In this document: in pieces, positions 51,635-60,139 of the stretch
Numbering within the stretch: position 1 is the first letter of the stretch
Layout of the letters: each line of letters starts with the position of its first letter
Assembly (NCBI RefSeq): GCF_009604375.1
Contig: NZ_WEGH01000001.1
Coordinates: 1,488,001-1,552,000 of the forward strand
Source: Actinomadura macrotermitis
Lineage (GTDB): Bacteria > Actinomycetota > Actinomycetes > Streptosporangiales > Streptosporangiaceae
Length of the DNA stretch: 64,000 nucleotides
Reading direction: 5' to 3'
Notes under the pieces: model-generated
Told to the model about the DNA's origin: nothing
The model's input: only the letters and a program-made list of their open reading frames with translations
Database searches by the model: none
Program-made: the position numbers and the translations under genes

Positions 51635-54600
51635 GCGCCGCCAGCGCCGCCTCCCGCAACTGCTCGCGGCCCCGCAGGCGGGCGTACTCCGACACCGCAT
51701 CGGCGTACGCCCGCCGGTCGGCCTTCTCGGCGTCGGCGCGGGCGCGGGCGGTGGACATGGTCGGCTGGAAGTTGCGCAGGAAGCCCAGGCGCTCGGCCAG
51801 GGCGACCATCCGGACGGCGCGCGCGTCGCCGCCGTGCAGGTCCGTCATCGCGACGGCCAGCAGCACCGCGCCCCACAGCGGCGGCTCCACCACGAACGCC
51901 GGCTGCGCGGCGTCCGGGTCGCCCAGCAGCATGGCCAGCCGCTCCGGCAGCTCCGCGGCGATCTCCCCCACGAGGTCGGCCCGCCCGTGCCGGGCGTGCG
52001 CGACCAGCGCCGCGGACCGGACCTCCAGCGCCCACGCGTCCAGGGCCGGGTTCTGGCCGGGCGGCTGGATCCCCGAGGCCGTCAGCCGCTCGACGGCGCC
52101 CCGCCAGAGCCGCAGCCCCTCCCCGGTCCGGCCGCGCGCGAGCGCGATCTCCGCCTGCGCGCCCAGCTTGAACGACACCGCGCCGAACGCGTCGCTCATC
52201 TCGTCGCGGTCCGCCAGCTCCAGCCACCGCTCGGCCTCGTCCACGTCGCCCGACTGCAGCGTCGCCAGCACCATCCCCCAGCGCAGGCCGCCCACCTCCG
52301 GCCACGCCCGCAGGGACTCCAGCATCCGCTGCGCCGACCGCATGTGCCGCCGGGCCTCCTCGCCCCGGTCGGCGCGCAGGCACAGCTCGCTGTAGCGCGA
52401 GTGGGCCATGGCGAGCATCCACGGGGTCTCCGGGCCGGCGAAGGCCGTGAGCGCCCGCCCGGTCGCGGCGAGCGCGGCGTCCAGGTCGTCGTCGTGCTCG
52501 TGCAGGTAGCCGCCGACCATGTTGGCGACGCCCGCCAGCAGCGGCTCGGGCCTGTCGCACAGCGCGCGCAGCGCCGGACGGCCCGGCGCGGCCAGGCCCG
52601 GCGCCTCGCCCACCACGACCGCGGCGGCGCGGATCAGCGTGTCGGGCGGGGCGGGCGGCAGCGCGCGCAGCGGCTCCACCGCGCCGAGCCCGCGCGCCCC
52701 CTGCCCGGCGATGGCGATCCCGGCGCTCAGGACCAGCGCCGCGCGGGTCGCCTCCACCAGCCCCGGCTCCGGCCGGAACCGCGTCAGCACCGCGGCGACC
52801 TCCTCGGGCAGCCGCGCCAGCCGCAGGTAGTCGGAGTCGACGATCCACAGGCCGATGAGGACGGCGGCCACCGCGACCACGGACGCGTCGGCGTCCGGCC
52901 GCGCCAGGCCGAGCCGGAGCGCCAGCGCGAGGTTGTCCTGCTCGGCGCGGACGAGCTCGACGGCCCGCAGCGGGTCGGGGCCGAAGATCGCCGCGTGGTG
53001 CGCCGCGCCGAAGTCGCGGGCCCAGGCGAGCAGCCGCCGGGCCGCGTCCTCGTCCGCGCCGGCGGCGGCCCGCTGGAGCGCGCCGAACTCGCGGACGGTC
53101 TCCAGCATCCGGAAGCGGACGCCGGCGCCGGTGTCGGCGACCTTCAGCAGCGACTGGCCGGCCAGGTCCTCCAGCACCGCGTCGTCGCCGAGCAGGTGCC
53201 GGGCGGTGTCCGCGGTGAACCCGCCGGGCAGGATCGACAGCGTGCGCAGCGCGGCCCGCCCGTCCGGGCCGAGCAGGTTCCAGCTCCAGTCGACGACGGC
53301 GCGCAGCGTGTGGTGCCGCTCCGGCGCGTCGCGCGCGCCGCCGCGCAGCAGCGCGAACCGGTCGTCCAGCCGCCGGGTGATCTCGGGGACCGACATGACC
53401 CGCACCCGCGCCGCCGCCAGCTCCACCGCGAGCGGCAGCCCGTCCAGGCGGCGGCACAGCTCCACGGCGCCGGACAGGTCCGCGTCCGGCCGCGCCGCCC
53501 GCGCCCGCTGGCCGAACAGCTCCACGGCCGTGTCCAGGTCCAGCTCCGGCAGCGGGTAGACCGCCTCCGAGGACAATCCGAGCGGGGCCCGGCTCGTGGT
53601 GAGGATCCGCAGGTCCCGCGTCATCGCGACGAGGGCGCGCGCCAGCTCGGCCGCGGCGGCCACGACATGCTCGCAGTTGTCCAGCACCAGCAGCGCCGGG
53701 CCGGGACCGAGCGCCCGGACGATGCCGGTGAGCGGGTCGGCGGGGCCGCCGAGCCCGCGCCGGGCGTCCCCGGCGCCGAGGACCGCGGCGACCTCGGCGG
53801 CGACGTCCTCGTCCCGCGCCGCCCCGGCGAGGGCGACGACGTGCACGACCCGCTGCCCGGCCTCGCGGGCCACGGCGTGCGCGAGCCGGGTCTTGCCGAG
53901 GCCGCCGGGGCCGGTGATCGACACGACCCGCGAGCTGCGCAGCAGGGCGGCCACGTTGGCGAGGTCGGCGTCCCGGCCGAGCAGCGGGTTCGGTTCGTGG
54001 GGGATCCCGTGCCGCACGGCGGGCGCGTCGTCCTGCAGCAGCCGCAGGTTCAGTTCCCGCAGCGCGTCGCCGGGGTCGGTGCCGAGTTCGTCGCGCAGGG
54101 CGCGGCGGTAGGCGTCGTAGCGGACGAGCGCGGCGGACGGGCCCGCTGTCGCGGCTTCGCATCGCAACAGTTCAAGCAGCAGTTCCTCGTCGCGGGGGTG
54201 GTCGTCGACGAGCTTCGTGAGGGCGTCGAACGCCTCCGCGTGGCGTCCGAGCCGGGCCAGAGCGAGTGCCCGCGTGCGCACGAGCGCCCGGTAGGCGGAC
54301 GCCCGATCCGCCCGCAACGCCGCCACCGGATCGTCTTCCCCCACCTCCGGAGCGCCGTCCCAGAGCGCAAGGCCCGCCTCGGCATGAGCGAGCGCGCCCG
54401 CGTGGTCGCCGTCCCGCGAGGCTTTGGCGCTCGCGGCGGCTTCGAGCAGCACAGCGGAGGCGTCGATCTGCTCCTCGGCCAGCGTCAGCCGGTATCCGGT
54501 GGGGGTGCCGGCGATGACGTCGGCGCCGAGCTGTGCGCGGGCCCTGGAGACCACGACCTGCAGCGCCTTGGCCGGGTTGGCGGGACGCTCGTCAGGCCAG

Positions 54601-54740
54601 AGCCCTTCGACCAGGCGCGCGGTGCTGCATCCGGTGCGCGGCCCGCCGGCCAGCAACGCGAGCAGCCCGCGCGACCGAGGCCCGGTGATCTCCCGCCCCT
54701 GGTAGGCCACCCGCGACAAAAGGGTCAGCTCGGTGGTCAC
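51618..54740 (-). CDS. SARP/AfsR-family regulator with BTAD and STAND-type ATPase
   Basis: A 1040-residue regulator. Residues about 1-90 form an OmpR-type DNA-binding domain (RSRGLLALLAGG, NPAKALQVVVSRARAQLG, GYRL), about 95-245 the bacterial transcriptional activation domain (DELGTDPGDALRELNLRLL), about 255-560 a P-loop ATPase (VVSITGPGGLGKTRLAHAV, LLVLDNCEHVV, LTTSRAPLG) and the rest a TPR-like sensor. GTG at 54740. SARPs activate antibiotic clusters in actinomycetes; this one flanks the exporter and Ole-like operon and is its likely regulator. Confidence 0.88.
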   Translation of the reverse strand: MTTELTLLSRVAYQGREITGPRSRGLLALLAGGPRTGCSTARLVEGLWPDERPANPAKALQVVVSRARAQLGADVIAGTPTGYRLTLAEEQIDASAVLLEAAASAKASRDGDHAGALAHAEAGLALWDGAPEVGEDDPVAALRADRASAYRALVRTRALALARLGRHAEAFDALTKLVDDHPRDEELLLELLRCEAATAGPSAALVRYDAYRRALRDELGTDPGDALRELNLRLLQDDAPAVRHGIPHEPNPLLGRDADLANVAALLRSSRVVSITGPGGLGKTRLAHAVAREAGQRVVHVVALAGAARDEDVAAEVAAVLGAGDARRGLGGPADPLTGIVRALGPGPALLVLDNCEHVVAAAAELARALVAMTRDLRILTTSRAPLGLSSEAVYPLPELDLDTAVELFGQRARAARPDADLSGAVELCRRLDGLPLAVELAAARVRVMSVPEITRRLDDRFALLRGGARDAPERHHTLRAVVDWSWNLLGPDGRAALRTLSILPGGFTADTARHLLGDDAVLEDLAGQSLLKVADTGAGVRFRMLETVREFGALQRAAAGADEDAARRLLAWARDFGAAHHAAIFGPDPLRAVELVRAEQDNLALALRLGLARPDADASVVAVAAVLIGLWIVDSDYLRLARLPEEVAAVLTRFRPEPGLVEATRAALVLSAGIAIAGQGARGLGAVEPLRALPPAPPDTLIRAAAVVVGEAPGLAAPGRPALRALCDRPEPLLAGVANMVGGYLHEHDDDLDAALAATGRALTAFAGPETPWMLAMAHSRYSELCLRADRGEEARRHMRSAQRMLESLRAWPEVGGLRWGMVLATLQSGDVDEAERWLELADRDEMSDAFGAVSFKLGAQAEIALARGRTGEGLRLWRGAVERLTASGIQPPGQNPALDAWALEVRSAALVAHARHGRADLVGEIAAELPERLAMLLGDPDAAQPAFVVEPPLWGAVLLAVAMTDLHGGDARAVRMVALAERLGFLRNFQPTMSTARARADAEKADRRAYADAVSEYARLRGREQLREAALAALRARG

Positions 54741-54787
54741 ACCGGCACACTAGCGGGCCGGGCGCCGGCCCGTCCGGGGTGCGTCCC

Positions 54788-54805
54788 GGCGGGGCCGGCC
54801 CCGCC
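54788..54805. terminator. Palindrome between SGNH hydrolase and SARP genes
   Basis: GGCGGGGCC-GGCCCCGCC is a perfect 18-bp palindrome directly after the hydrolase stop on the minus strand. It could form a terminator stem. Confidence 0.45.
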
Positions 54806-54806
54806 G

Positions 54807-55622
54807 TCAGGTGACCGCCCGCAGGAAGGTCGCGGCGATCCGCCGGTAGCCCTCGGGGGTGGCGTGGCCGTCGTTGTGGGTGCACTGGTAGGTCCAGGCG
54901 CAGATGCGGGCGACGTTCAGCGGGACGGTCCCGTACGGCTTCAGCTCGGCCTGGGTGAAGAAGTCGTGGGTGTCGAAGGCGGCGTTGACGTCGGCGACCT
55001 TGAAGCCGCTCGCCGCGTAGACGCCGCTCTCCCAGGTGTTGAAGATGTCGACCAGGCCCACCGAGCCGATGGCCACGGCCTTCCCGGCATCGCTCTGCAC
55101 CCACGAGGCCAGGCCCGGGTCGTAGTAGGTCATGCCCGCGTAGACCGGGCCGTCGCCGCCGGCCGACCGGAGCCCGGTGGTGATCTGCGGCAGGTTGCCG
55201 ATGACCGCGCCCACCCCCTGCACGCCGCAGAGGAGGTCGCCGCCGAGGGTGCAGGCGGTGTCGTTGGCGCCGATGTTCAGGGTGACGTACCGGACGTGGC
55301 CGCGGTGCTCCTTGAGGAAGGCCACCGCCGCGTTCATCTGCGACCCGGCCGGATAGGCGCAGATGCCGCCCTTGAGCAGGGTGGTGGTCGTCTCGCCGCC
55401 GCAGCCCAGCTTCACCAGCCGCAGGTTCGGGTCGCGGGTCTTCAGGTCGGCGTAGAGGCGGTCGGTGTAGCCCTCGTCGGTGGGGCCCTTCCCGGGCTGG
55501 GCGCCCACCGACAGGGAGTCGCCGAGGGCCAGGTAGTACTCCTCCTCGGCCGCGTGGGCGGGCGGGGCGGCGAAGAGGAGCAGCAGGGACGACACGAGGA
55601 TCGCGAGGCGGGCCGGGCGCAT
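54807..55622 (-). CDS. Secreted SGNH/GDSL hydrolase
   Basis: A 271-residue exported esterase/lipase. A signal peptide (ILVSSLLLLFAAPPAHAA) ends near residue 25. Catalytic blocks are ALGDSLSVGAQPG, GGETTTTL, IGANDTAC and the C-terminal DGHATPEGYR with Asp and His. Paired cysteines suggest disulfides. Substrate is probably a lipid or ester outside the cell. Divergent from the sigma-CAP fusion gene. Confidence 0.9.
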   Translation of the reverse strand: MRPARLAILVSSLLLLFAAPPAHAAEEEYYLALGDSLSVGAQPGKGPTDEGYTDRLYADLKTRDPNLRLVKLGCGGETTTTLLKGGICAYPAGSQMNAAVAFLKEHRGHVRYVTLNIGANDTACTLGGDLLCGVQGVGAVIGNLPQITTGLRSAGGDGPVYAGMTYYDPGLASWVQSDAGKAVAIGSVGLVDIFNTWESGVYAASGFKVADVNAAFDTHDFFTQAELKPYGTVPLNVARICAWTYQCTHNDGHATPEGYRRIAATFLRAVT

Positions 55623-55772
55623 GGGCGCTCCATGGGGGTCTCGGGGGGCACCGGGAACCTCCTCATCGTGCCGCCTTCTCCCCTCCGATTACATACAAAC
55701 AACTACGGCTTTTTAAGGGATCGTTGTGCCCGGGTGCGCGTCCGGAAGTTGCCGTTTGCCGCGTTGATGGCG

Positions 55773-55784
55773 TTTCTTGTTATC
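55773..55784 (+). promoter_or_regulatory. Element shared with the CAP gene promoter
   Basis: TTTCTTGTTATC lies 57 bp before the sigma-CAP start. A near copy, TTTCCTGTTATC, lies 67 bp before the start of the separate CAP gene. 11 of 12 bases agree in the two, and both lie in the same orientation to their gene. It may be a shared -10-type element. Confidence 0.4.
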
Positions 55785-55841
55785 CGCGGTTTCCTGGGGG
55801 GTCTCCAGAAGGACCGACGGTGACCCTCTGGAGGAACGGCG

Positions 55842-57239
55842 ATGCGCACGGACAAGGACGTGGACCTGCTGGTCCGGGCGGCGCAGGACGGGGACCCCGC
55901 CGCCCGCGAGCAACTGGCCGCCGAGTACCTGCCGCTGCTCTACAACGTGGTCGGCTGGGCCCTGGACGGCCACGCCGACGTGGACGACGTCGTCCAGGAC
56001 TCGCTGCTGCGCGCGCTCGGCGGCCTGGACGGGCTGCGCGACCCGGCGCGGTTCCGGTCCTGGCTCATCTCCATCGCCATGAACCAGGTGCGCCGCCGCT
56101 GGACGTCGCTGCGGCGCCGGACCCCGGTGGACACCGAGACCCTGGCGCGGCTGGCCCCGCCCGAGGACGACTTCGCCGGGCTGGCCGTCCTGCGCCTGGA
56201 GCTGTCGGGGCAGCGGCGGGAGATCGCCGAGGCGACGCGCTGGCTGGACCCGGGCGAGCGCGAGCTGCTCGCGCTGTGGTGGCTGGAGGCGTCGGGGCAT
56301 CTCACCCGGGGCGAGCTGGCCGAGGCGCTCGGGCTGCCCGGGCCGCACGCGGCCGTGCGGGTGCAGCGGATGAAGGAGCAGCTGGCGGCGTGCCGCGCCG
56401 TCGTCCGGGCGCTGGCGGCGGGACGGCGCTGCGACGCGCTCGCCGCGGCGCTGGACGGCTGGGACGGGCGGCCGTCCCCGCAGTGGCGCAAGCGGATCGC
56501 CCGGCATGTCCGCGGCTGCCGCGCCTGCGCGGACCACCGGCGCGACCTCGTGCCGCCCGAGGCCCTGCTGGCGGGCCTGGTCATGGTGCCGCCGCCCGCT
56601 TCGCACGGGCTCGACGTCGCGTTGAAGGCGTCCTGGAAGGGGTTGCGGCTGGCGGGGGCGGGCGCGGCGGCGGGCGCCGTCGTGGTCGCCGCGGCCGTCT
56701 GGGGGCTTCAGGACGCGCCCGCCACCGCGCCGCCCGGGAGCGATCCCGTCGTGCCGGTGCGGCAGCCGCCGTCGCACGCGCCCGCCCCGAAGGCGACGCC
56801 GGCGCAGGATCGCCTCGTCCGGCGGCCCGCCGCGCGGCCGTCCAGCAGCACGCCGCCCTCCGTCGAGCAGCAGGTCGTGCGGCTGGCCAACGCCGAGCGG
56901 AGCCGGGCCGGGTGCCCGCCGCTCCGCGTCTCGCCGGCCCTGCACCAGGCCGCCCAGCGGCATTCGGCGGACATGGCGGCCCGCCGCGTCCTCGACCACC
57001 GCGGGGCCGGCGGGGACGACCCGGGCGACCGGATCACCGCCGCCGGGTTCCGCTGGAGCGCGTGGGCGGAGAACATCGCGCAGGGCCAGGCGACGCCGCC
57101 CGCCGTCGTCAGCGCCTGGATGAACAGCCAGGGGCACCGCGCCAACATCTTGAACTGCCGGTCCACGATGGTCGGGGTCGGCGTCGTCCGGGGCGCCGGC
57201 GGCCCCTGGTGGACGCAGGTGTTCGCGGCGCCCCGCTGA
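55842..57239 (+). CDS. Membrane-tethered ECF sigma factor fused to zinc finger and CAP domain
   Basis: A 465-residue fusion. Region 2 is at about 25-90 (DVDDVVQDSLLRALGGL), region 4 at about 130-190 (LDPGERELLALWWLEASGHL, then GPHAAVRVQRMKEQL). Next comes an anti-sigma-type zinc motif H222-x3-C226-x2-C229, a membrane segment (about 269-289), a proline-rich linker and a CAP/SCP domain (about 342-465; RHSADMAA, AENIAQG, QGHRANILNC). So a sigma factor is held to the membrane by a tail carrying an extracellular CAP domain. GAGGAACGGCG precedes ATG. Activation might need proteolysis; signal unknown. Confidence 0.85.
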   Translation: MRTDKDVDLLVRAAQDGDPAAREQLAAEYLPLLYNVVGWALDGHADVDDVVQDSLLRALGGLDGLRDPARFRSWLISIAMNQVRRRWTSLRRRTPVDTETLARLAPPEDDFAGLAVLRLELSGQRREIAEATRWLDPGERELLALWWLEASGHLTRGELAEALGLPGPHAAVRVQRMKEQLAACRAVVRALAAGRRCDALAAALDGWDGRPSPQWRKRIARHVRGCRACADHRRDLVPPEALLAGLVMVPPPASHGLDVALKASWKGLRLAGAGAAAGAVVVAAAVWGLQDAPATAPPGSDPVVPVRQPPSHAPAPKATPAQDRLVRRPAARPSSSTPPSVEQQVVRLANAERSRAGCPPLRVSPALHQAAQRHSADMAARRVLDHRGAGGDDPGDRITAAGFRWSAWAENIAQGQATPPAVVSAWMNSQGHRANILNCRSTMVGVGVVRGAGGPWWTQVFAAPR

Positions 57240-57992
57240 TCAGCGGGTGGCGCCGAAGTCCTGCGTCCAGTACGGGCCGCCCGACAGCGCCACCCCGACG
57301 CCGATCTCCTTGAAGGCGCAGTTCAGGATGTTCGCGCGGTGGCCGGAGCTGTTCATCCACGCGTTCATCACGCTCGCCGGGGTCTGCTGCCCCATCGCGA
57401 TGTTCTCGCCGTAGGTGATCCAGCGGTATCCGGCGGCGGTGATGCGGTCGCCGGGGCTCCGGCCGTCCTTGCTCGTGTGGTCGAAGTAGTGGCGCGCGGC
57501 CATGTCGGCCGAGTGCGCCTGCGCCGCCCGTCCCAGCTTGGCGTTGACGGTCAGCGGGCGGCAGCCGTTCTTGGCCCGCTGCGCGTTCACCAGCGTGACG
57601 ACCTGGGACGCGTACCGCCCGGCCTTGCCGCCCACCGGCGCGGCGACGACCGGCTTCTTCTTGACGGGGGCGGGCTTGGCCTTGCGCACCGGCTTGCGCG
57701 CCGGGGCCCGCTTGCGGGTCGGCTTGGCCTTGCCGGCGGGCGTCCGGCTCGCCTTGGCGGTGGGCGTCGCCGCGGGCGCGTCACCGGCGGGCCGGGCCGC
57801 GGCGGCGACCGGGGACGGTGCCGCACCGCTCGCCGTCAGGGCGCCGTCGCTGTTCTGGAAAGCACCGCCGGCCAGCCCGGCCGCCGCGCCGGTCACCACC
57901 AGGCCGGCCACCCCCGCGGCCGTCCACGCGGCGGCACGGCCGCTCATCCGCCGCGGCCGCCGGGTCTCCCAGAACGGGTCTCGGTTCGTCAT
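57240..57992 (-). CDS. Exported CAP-domain protein
   Basis: A 250-residue protein: a membrane segment or signal anchor at about 20-42 (AAAWTAAGVAGLVVTGAAAG), a Lys/Pro/Ala-rich linker (about 65-125), and a C-terminal CAP domain with AAQAHSADMAARHYF, YGENIAMG and SGHRANILNC. The CAP domain closely resembles that of the sigma-CAP fusion, with which it converges tail to tail (TGA-TCA). A gene duplication or shared-partner link is likely. CAP domains bind lipids or peptidoglycan-associated ligands; the role here is unknown. Confidence 0.85.
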   Translation of the reverse strand: MTNRDPFWETRRPRRMSGRAAAWTAAGVAGLVVTGAAAGLAGGAFQNSDGALTASGAAPSPVAAAARPAGDAPAATPTAKASRTPAGKAKPTRKRAPARKPVRKAKPAPVKKKPVVAAPVGGKAGRYASQVVTLVNAQRAKNGCRPLTVNAKLGRAAQAHSADMAARHYFDHTSKDGRSPGDRITAAGYRWITYGENIAMGQQTPASVMNAWMNSSGHRANILNCAFKEIGVGVALSGGPYWTQDFGATR

Positions 57993-58059
57993 GGCGCTGC
58001 CACATCCTTCGCTCGTCTGCGGTGTACGGGACACCTGGGAGACCTACGACAGGATGCGC

Positions 58060-58071
58060 GATAACAGGAAA
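58060..58071 (-). promoter_or_regulatory. Copy of the shared promoter element upstream of the CAP gene
   Basis: TTTCCTGTTATC on the minus strand, 67 bp before the CAP start, pairs with TTTCTTGTTATC upstream of the sigma-CAP gene. Confidence 0.4.
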
Positions 58072-58301
58072 AATCCAAAAATCTGAGACGGCTGGGGGCG
58101 GTGATCGCCCGCCCCGCCCCGCCCCAGGCCGGTCACGCCGCCGGACGGCCGGCGACCGCCGGACCGGCGCGCCGGCCGCGGGGACCCGCTGCTACGAGAA
58201 TCCCCATCGACGGCCGAAGGAATAGGCCGCGATGACCAAAATCGCATTGCCCCCGGAAGGCATCCGGCAATTAAGGCCACCGCGCACGCCATGCGAGAAC
58301 C

Positions 58302-58332
58302 GTGTCAGGCGCGAGAAATCCGCGCCCGACAC
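58302..58332 (-). terminator. Hairpin after small secreted gene
   Basis: GTGTCAGGCGC (58302-58312) and GCGCCCGACAC (58322-58332) pair at 10 of 11 positions across a nine-base loop, 21 bp past the stop of the minus-strand small gene. Confidence 0.55.
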
Positions 58333-58353
58333 AATGCGCACCGAAAACTTCGG

Positions 58354-58602
58354 CTATCTAACCGAGAGGGCGTAGGGAGGGTAGAGGCCGGTGTAGATGC
58401 ACCTGTATTCGTGGAAGCCCTCACGCACGTACTGCTGGCCCGCGTCCACGCACCGGGATTGGGTGGTGTAGCTGGCGATGGGGATCCAGTTCGCCGAGGC
58501 GCTCCTGGTGGGCTGCGCGGGGGCGGCCTGGGCGGGCGCGCTCATCGAGGTGACCGCCAGGGCGACGATCCCGGCGCTGACGGCCGCTGCGCGTAGGCGC
58601 AT
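58354..58602 (-). CDS. Small secreted protein
   Basis: An 82-residue protein with a clear signal peptide (VSAGIVALAVTSMSAPAQAA, cleavage near residue 27) and a mature part of about 55 residues with two cysteines (SRCVDAG and EYRCIYTG) that could form a disulfide. Similar small secreted proteins are common in actinomycetes. No family function is recognised. Confidence 0.7.
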   Translation of the reverse strand: MRLRAAAVSAGIVALAVTSMSAPAQAAPAQPTRSASANWIPIASYTTQSRCVDAGQQYVREGFHEYRCIYTGLYPPYALSVR

Positions 58603-58865
58603 TCATGCCTTCCTTTCGGATGGGGGCGTCGCGGCGGGGCGCCGTCCTCCCCGGCGCCGCGCCGGGGAACGCCCCGGACGGGGAGCAGGACCGCCCCAAC
58701 CGGAACGATCTTGCCTCCATAACCGAAAGTATGATCAGCCAAGATCAAAAAACAAGGGCCCGCAGGAAATCGAGCGGCTTTTCCCCTCCAGGCGCCATCA
58801 CCGTGTTCGCGCCACTACCAGGAGAGAGCAATTCGGGCCCCGGCGCCTTTCCCCGATACCGCGGG

Positions 58866-59855
58866 TCAGGTGCGTAGGGCCGTCTGGCAGCCGGCGGCGG
58901 TGTCGATCGGCTTGGACAGGTTGTAGGGGTCGGTGGTCTGGCCGCCCTGCCCGCTCGCGGTGAAGTCGGGGTGGATCAGCGCGTCGCCGTACTGGCAGCT
59001 CGTCGGGGCGGCCGCGCTGTCGGCCCGGGTGATCCAGACCTTGACCGTCGCGCCGTCCCGGTAGACGAAGTACTCGTTCGCCCACCGCTGCACGACCCGC
59101 AGCACCTGCTGGGAGCCCGGCTTCTCGCGGACGGCGTAGACGAAGTTGTGGTCGGTCTTCACCAGCACCCCGTTCCGGCCCTGCCGCCTGGCCGGGCGCG
59201 CCGAGCTGGCGCCGTGCACCTTGATCGCCGTCCCGACCTGGACGGCGCTGCCGGGCGCGAACGTCGTCACCCAGGCCCGTGCGCCCTTGGCGGCGGGGTT
59301 GTCCAGGTCGCGCTTGAGGTCGGGGAGCTGCGCCGGGTCGACGAGCGCGCGGAAGGTGTCGTTCTTGCCGCCGAAGACCGTGTTCGTGTCCAGGGCGCCC
59401 GCCACCAGCATCTTCTTGATCTGCTCGTAGGCCAGGCCGAGCTGGGCCGCGCTCAGCCCGTTCAGCGCCTCGGGCACGGGCAGCGTGATGCCCTCGTCGC
59501 CCGTCGCGTACCGCGCGGCCGGGGAGCCGGCGAACGGGTCGCCCGCGGCCGGCGCCGGCGGCCCGCCGGCCGGCGGGCGCAGCGCCGTGATCGGCTCGGG
59601 CCGGTTGAACCACCACAGCGCGGTGGAGATGGCCAGCAGCGCCAGCACGCCCGCGATCACCTGGACGACCGCCGTGCGGCTGCCGCGCGCCGGGTCCGCC
59701 TCGGCCCGGTAGCGGCGCGCGGTCCGGCGGGCGCGCAGCCGCTCGCGGCGCCCGGGCCTGCGCGCCCGCTCCTCGGCCGACGGCTCGGTGAACGTGGCGC
59801 CCTTGACGAAGTTCTCGTCGAACACGGGCTGCGGATCGGGGTCGGCCATGGGCAT
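58866..59855 (-). CDS. Single-pass membrane protein of unknown function
   Basis: A 329-residue protein. The first 60 residues are charged and cytoplasmic, then a membrane segment (about 62-82, VIAGVLALLAISTALWWF), then an exported domain of about 230 residues with GLAYEQIKKMLVAGALD and VYAVREKPGSQQVLRVVQRW, plus two cysteines (TSCQYGDA and AGCQTAL). GGAGAACTGA precedes ATG 59855. It resembles hypothetical membrane proteins of actinomycetes. It is divergent from the cyp125 region; no role can be given. Confidence 0.7.
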   Translation of the reverse strand: MPMADPDPQPVFDENFVKGATFTEPSAEERARRPGRRERLRARRTARRYRAEADPARGSRTAVVQVIAGVLALLAISTALWWFNRPEPITALRPPAGGPPAPAAGDPFAGSPAARYATGDEGITLPVPEALNGLSAAQLGLAYEQIKKMLVAGALDTNTVFGGKNDTFRALVDPAQLPDLKRDLDNPAAKGARAWVTTFAPGSAVQVGTAIKVHGASSARPARRQGRNGVLVKTDHNFVYAVREKPGSQQVLRVVQRWANEYFVYRDGATVKVWITRADSAAAPTSCQYGDALIHPDFTASGQGGQTTDPYNLSKPIDTAAGCQTALRT

Positions 59856-60003
59856 TCAGTTCTCCGAGGCGGGGGGCGGAACGCGGTTACCTCACCACGG
59901 CGGCGCTCACCGAACGCCCCCGTGCGCCCAGATTAAGGGACGCCGCGCCCCCGCACCCGCCACGGTGGCCGGCGGCGGCGCCGCGACCTGCCCGGACATG
60001 AAC

Positions 60004-60017
60004 GAGAACGAGTTCTA
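60004..60017. promoter_or_regulatory. KstR-type box (far)
   Basis: GAGAACGAGTTCTA has the full AACnnGTT core and the outer A; only the first base differs from TnnAACnnGTTnnA. It lies 245 bp before cyp125, in the divergent control region. Confidence 0.65.
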
Positions 60018-60139
60018 GTTAAACTCGGCGATAAACGTGACGAAGCTCACGACCTAGGGCCCCTTGCAGTTGCGGACGGGATGAGGCATGGCGAGGTCCA
60101 TCCCGCTTTCGGCAGGTGAAAGACCGGCCCTTCCGCTCA

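Larger units (their letters stand above)
57993..58353. other. Intergenic region with CAP promoter and terminator
   Basis: This 361-bp gap holds the CAP-gene promoter side (TTTCCTGTTATC on the minus strand, 58060-58071) and a terminator-like hairpin for the small secreted gene (58302-58332). No convincing coding frame is seen in the rest. Confidence 0.6.

Noticed and set aside
51834..55823. A 1329-codon plus-strand frame opposite the SARP and SGNH hydrolase genes.
   Set aside because: Spans two real genes and their gap; repetitive Arg/Gln/Gly-rich antisense product.
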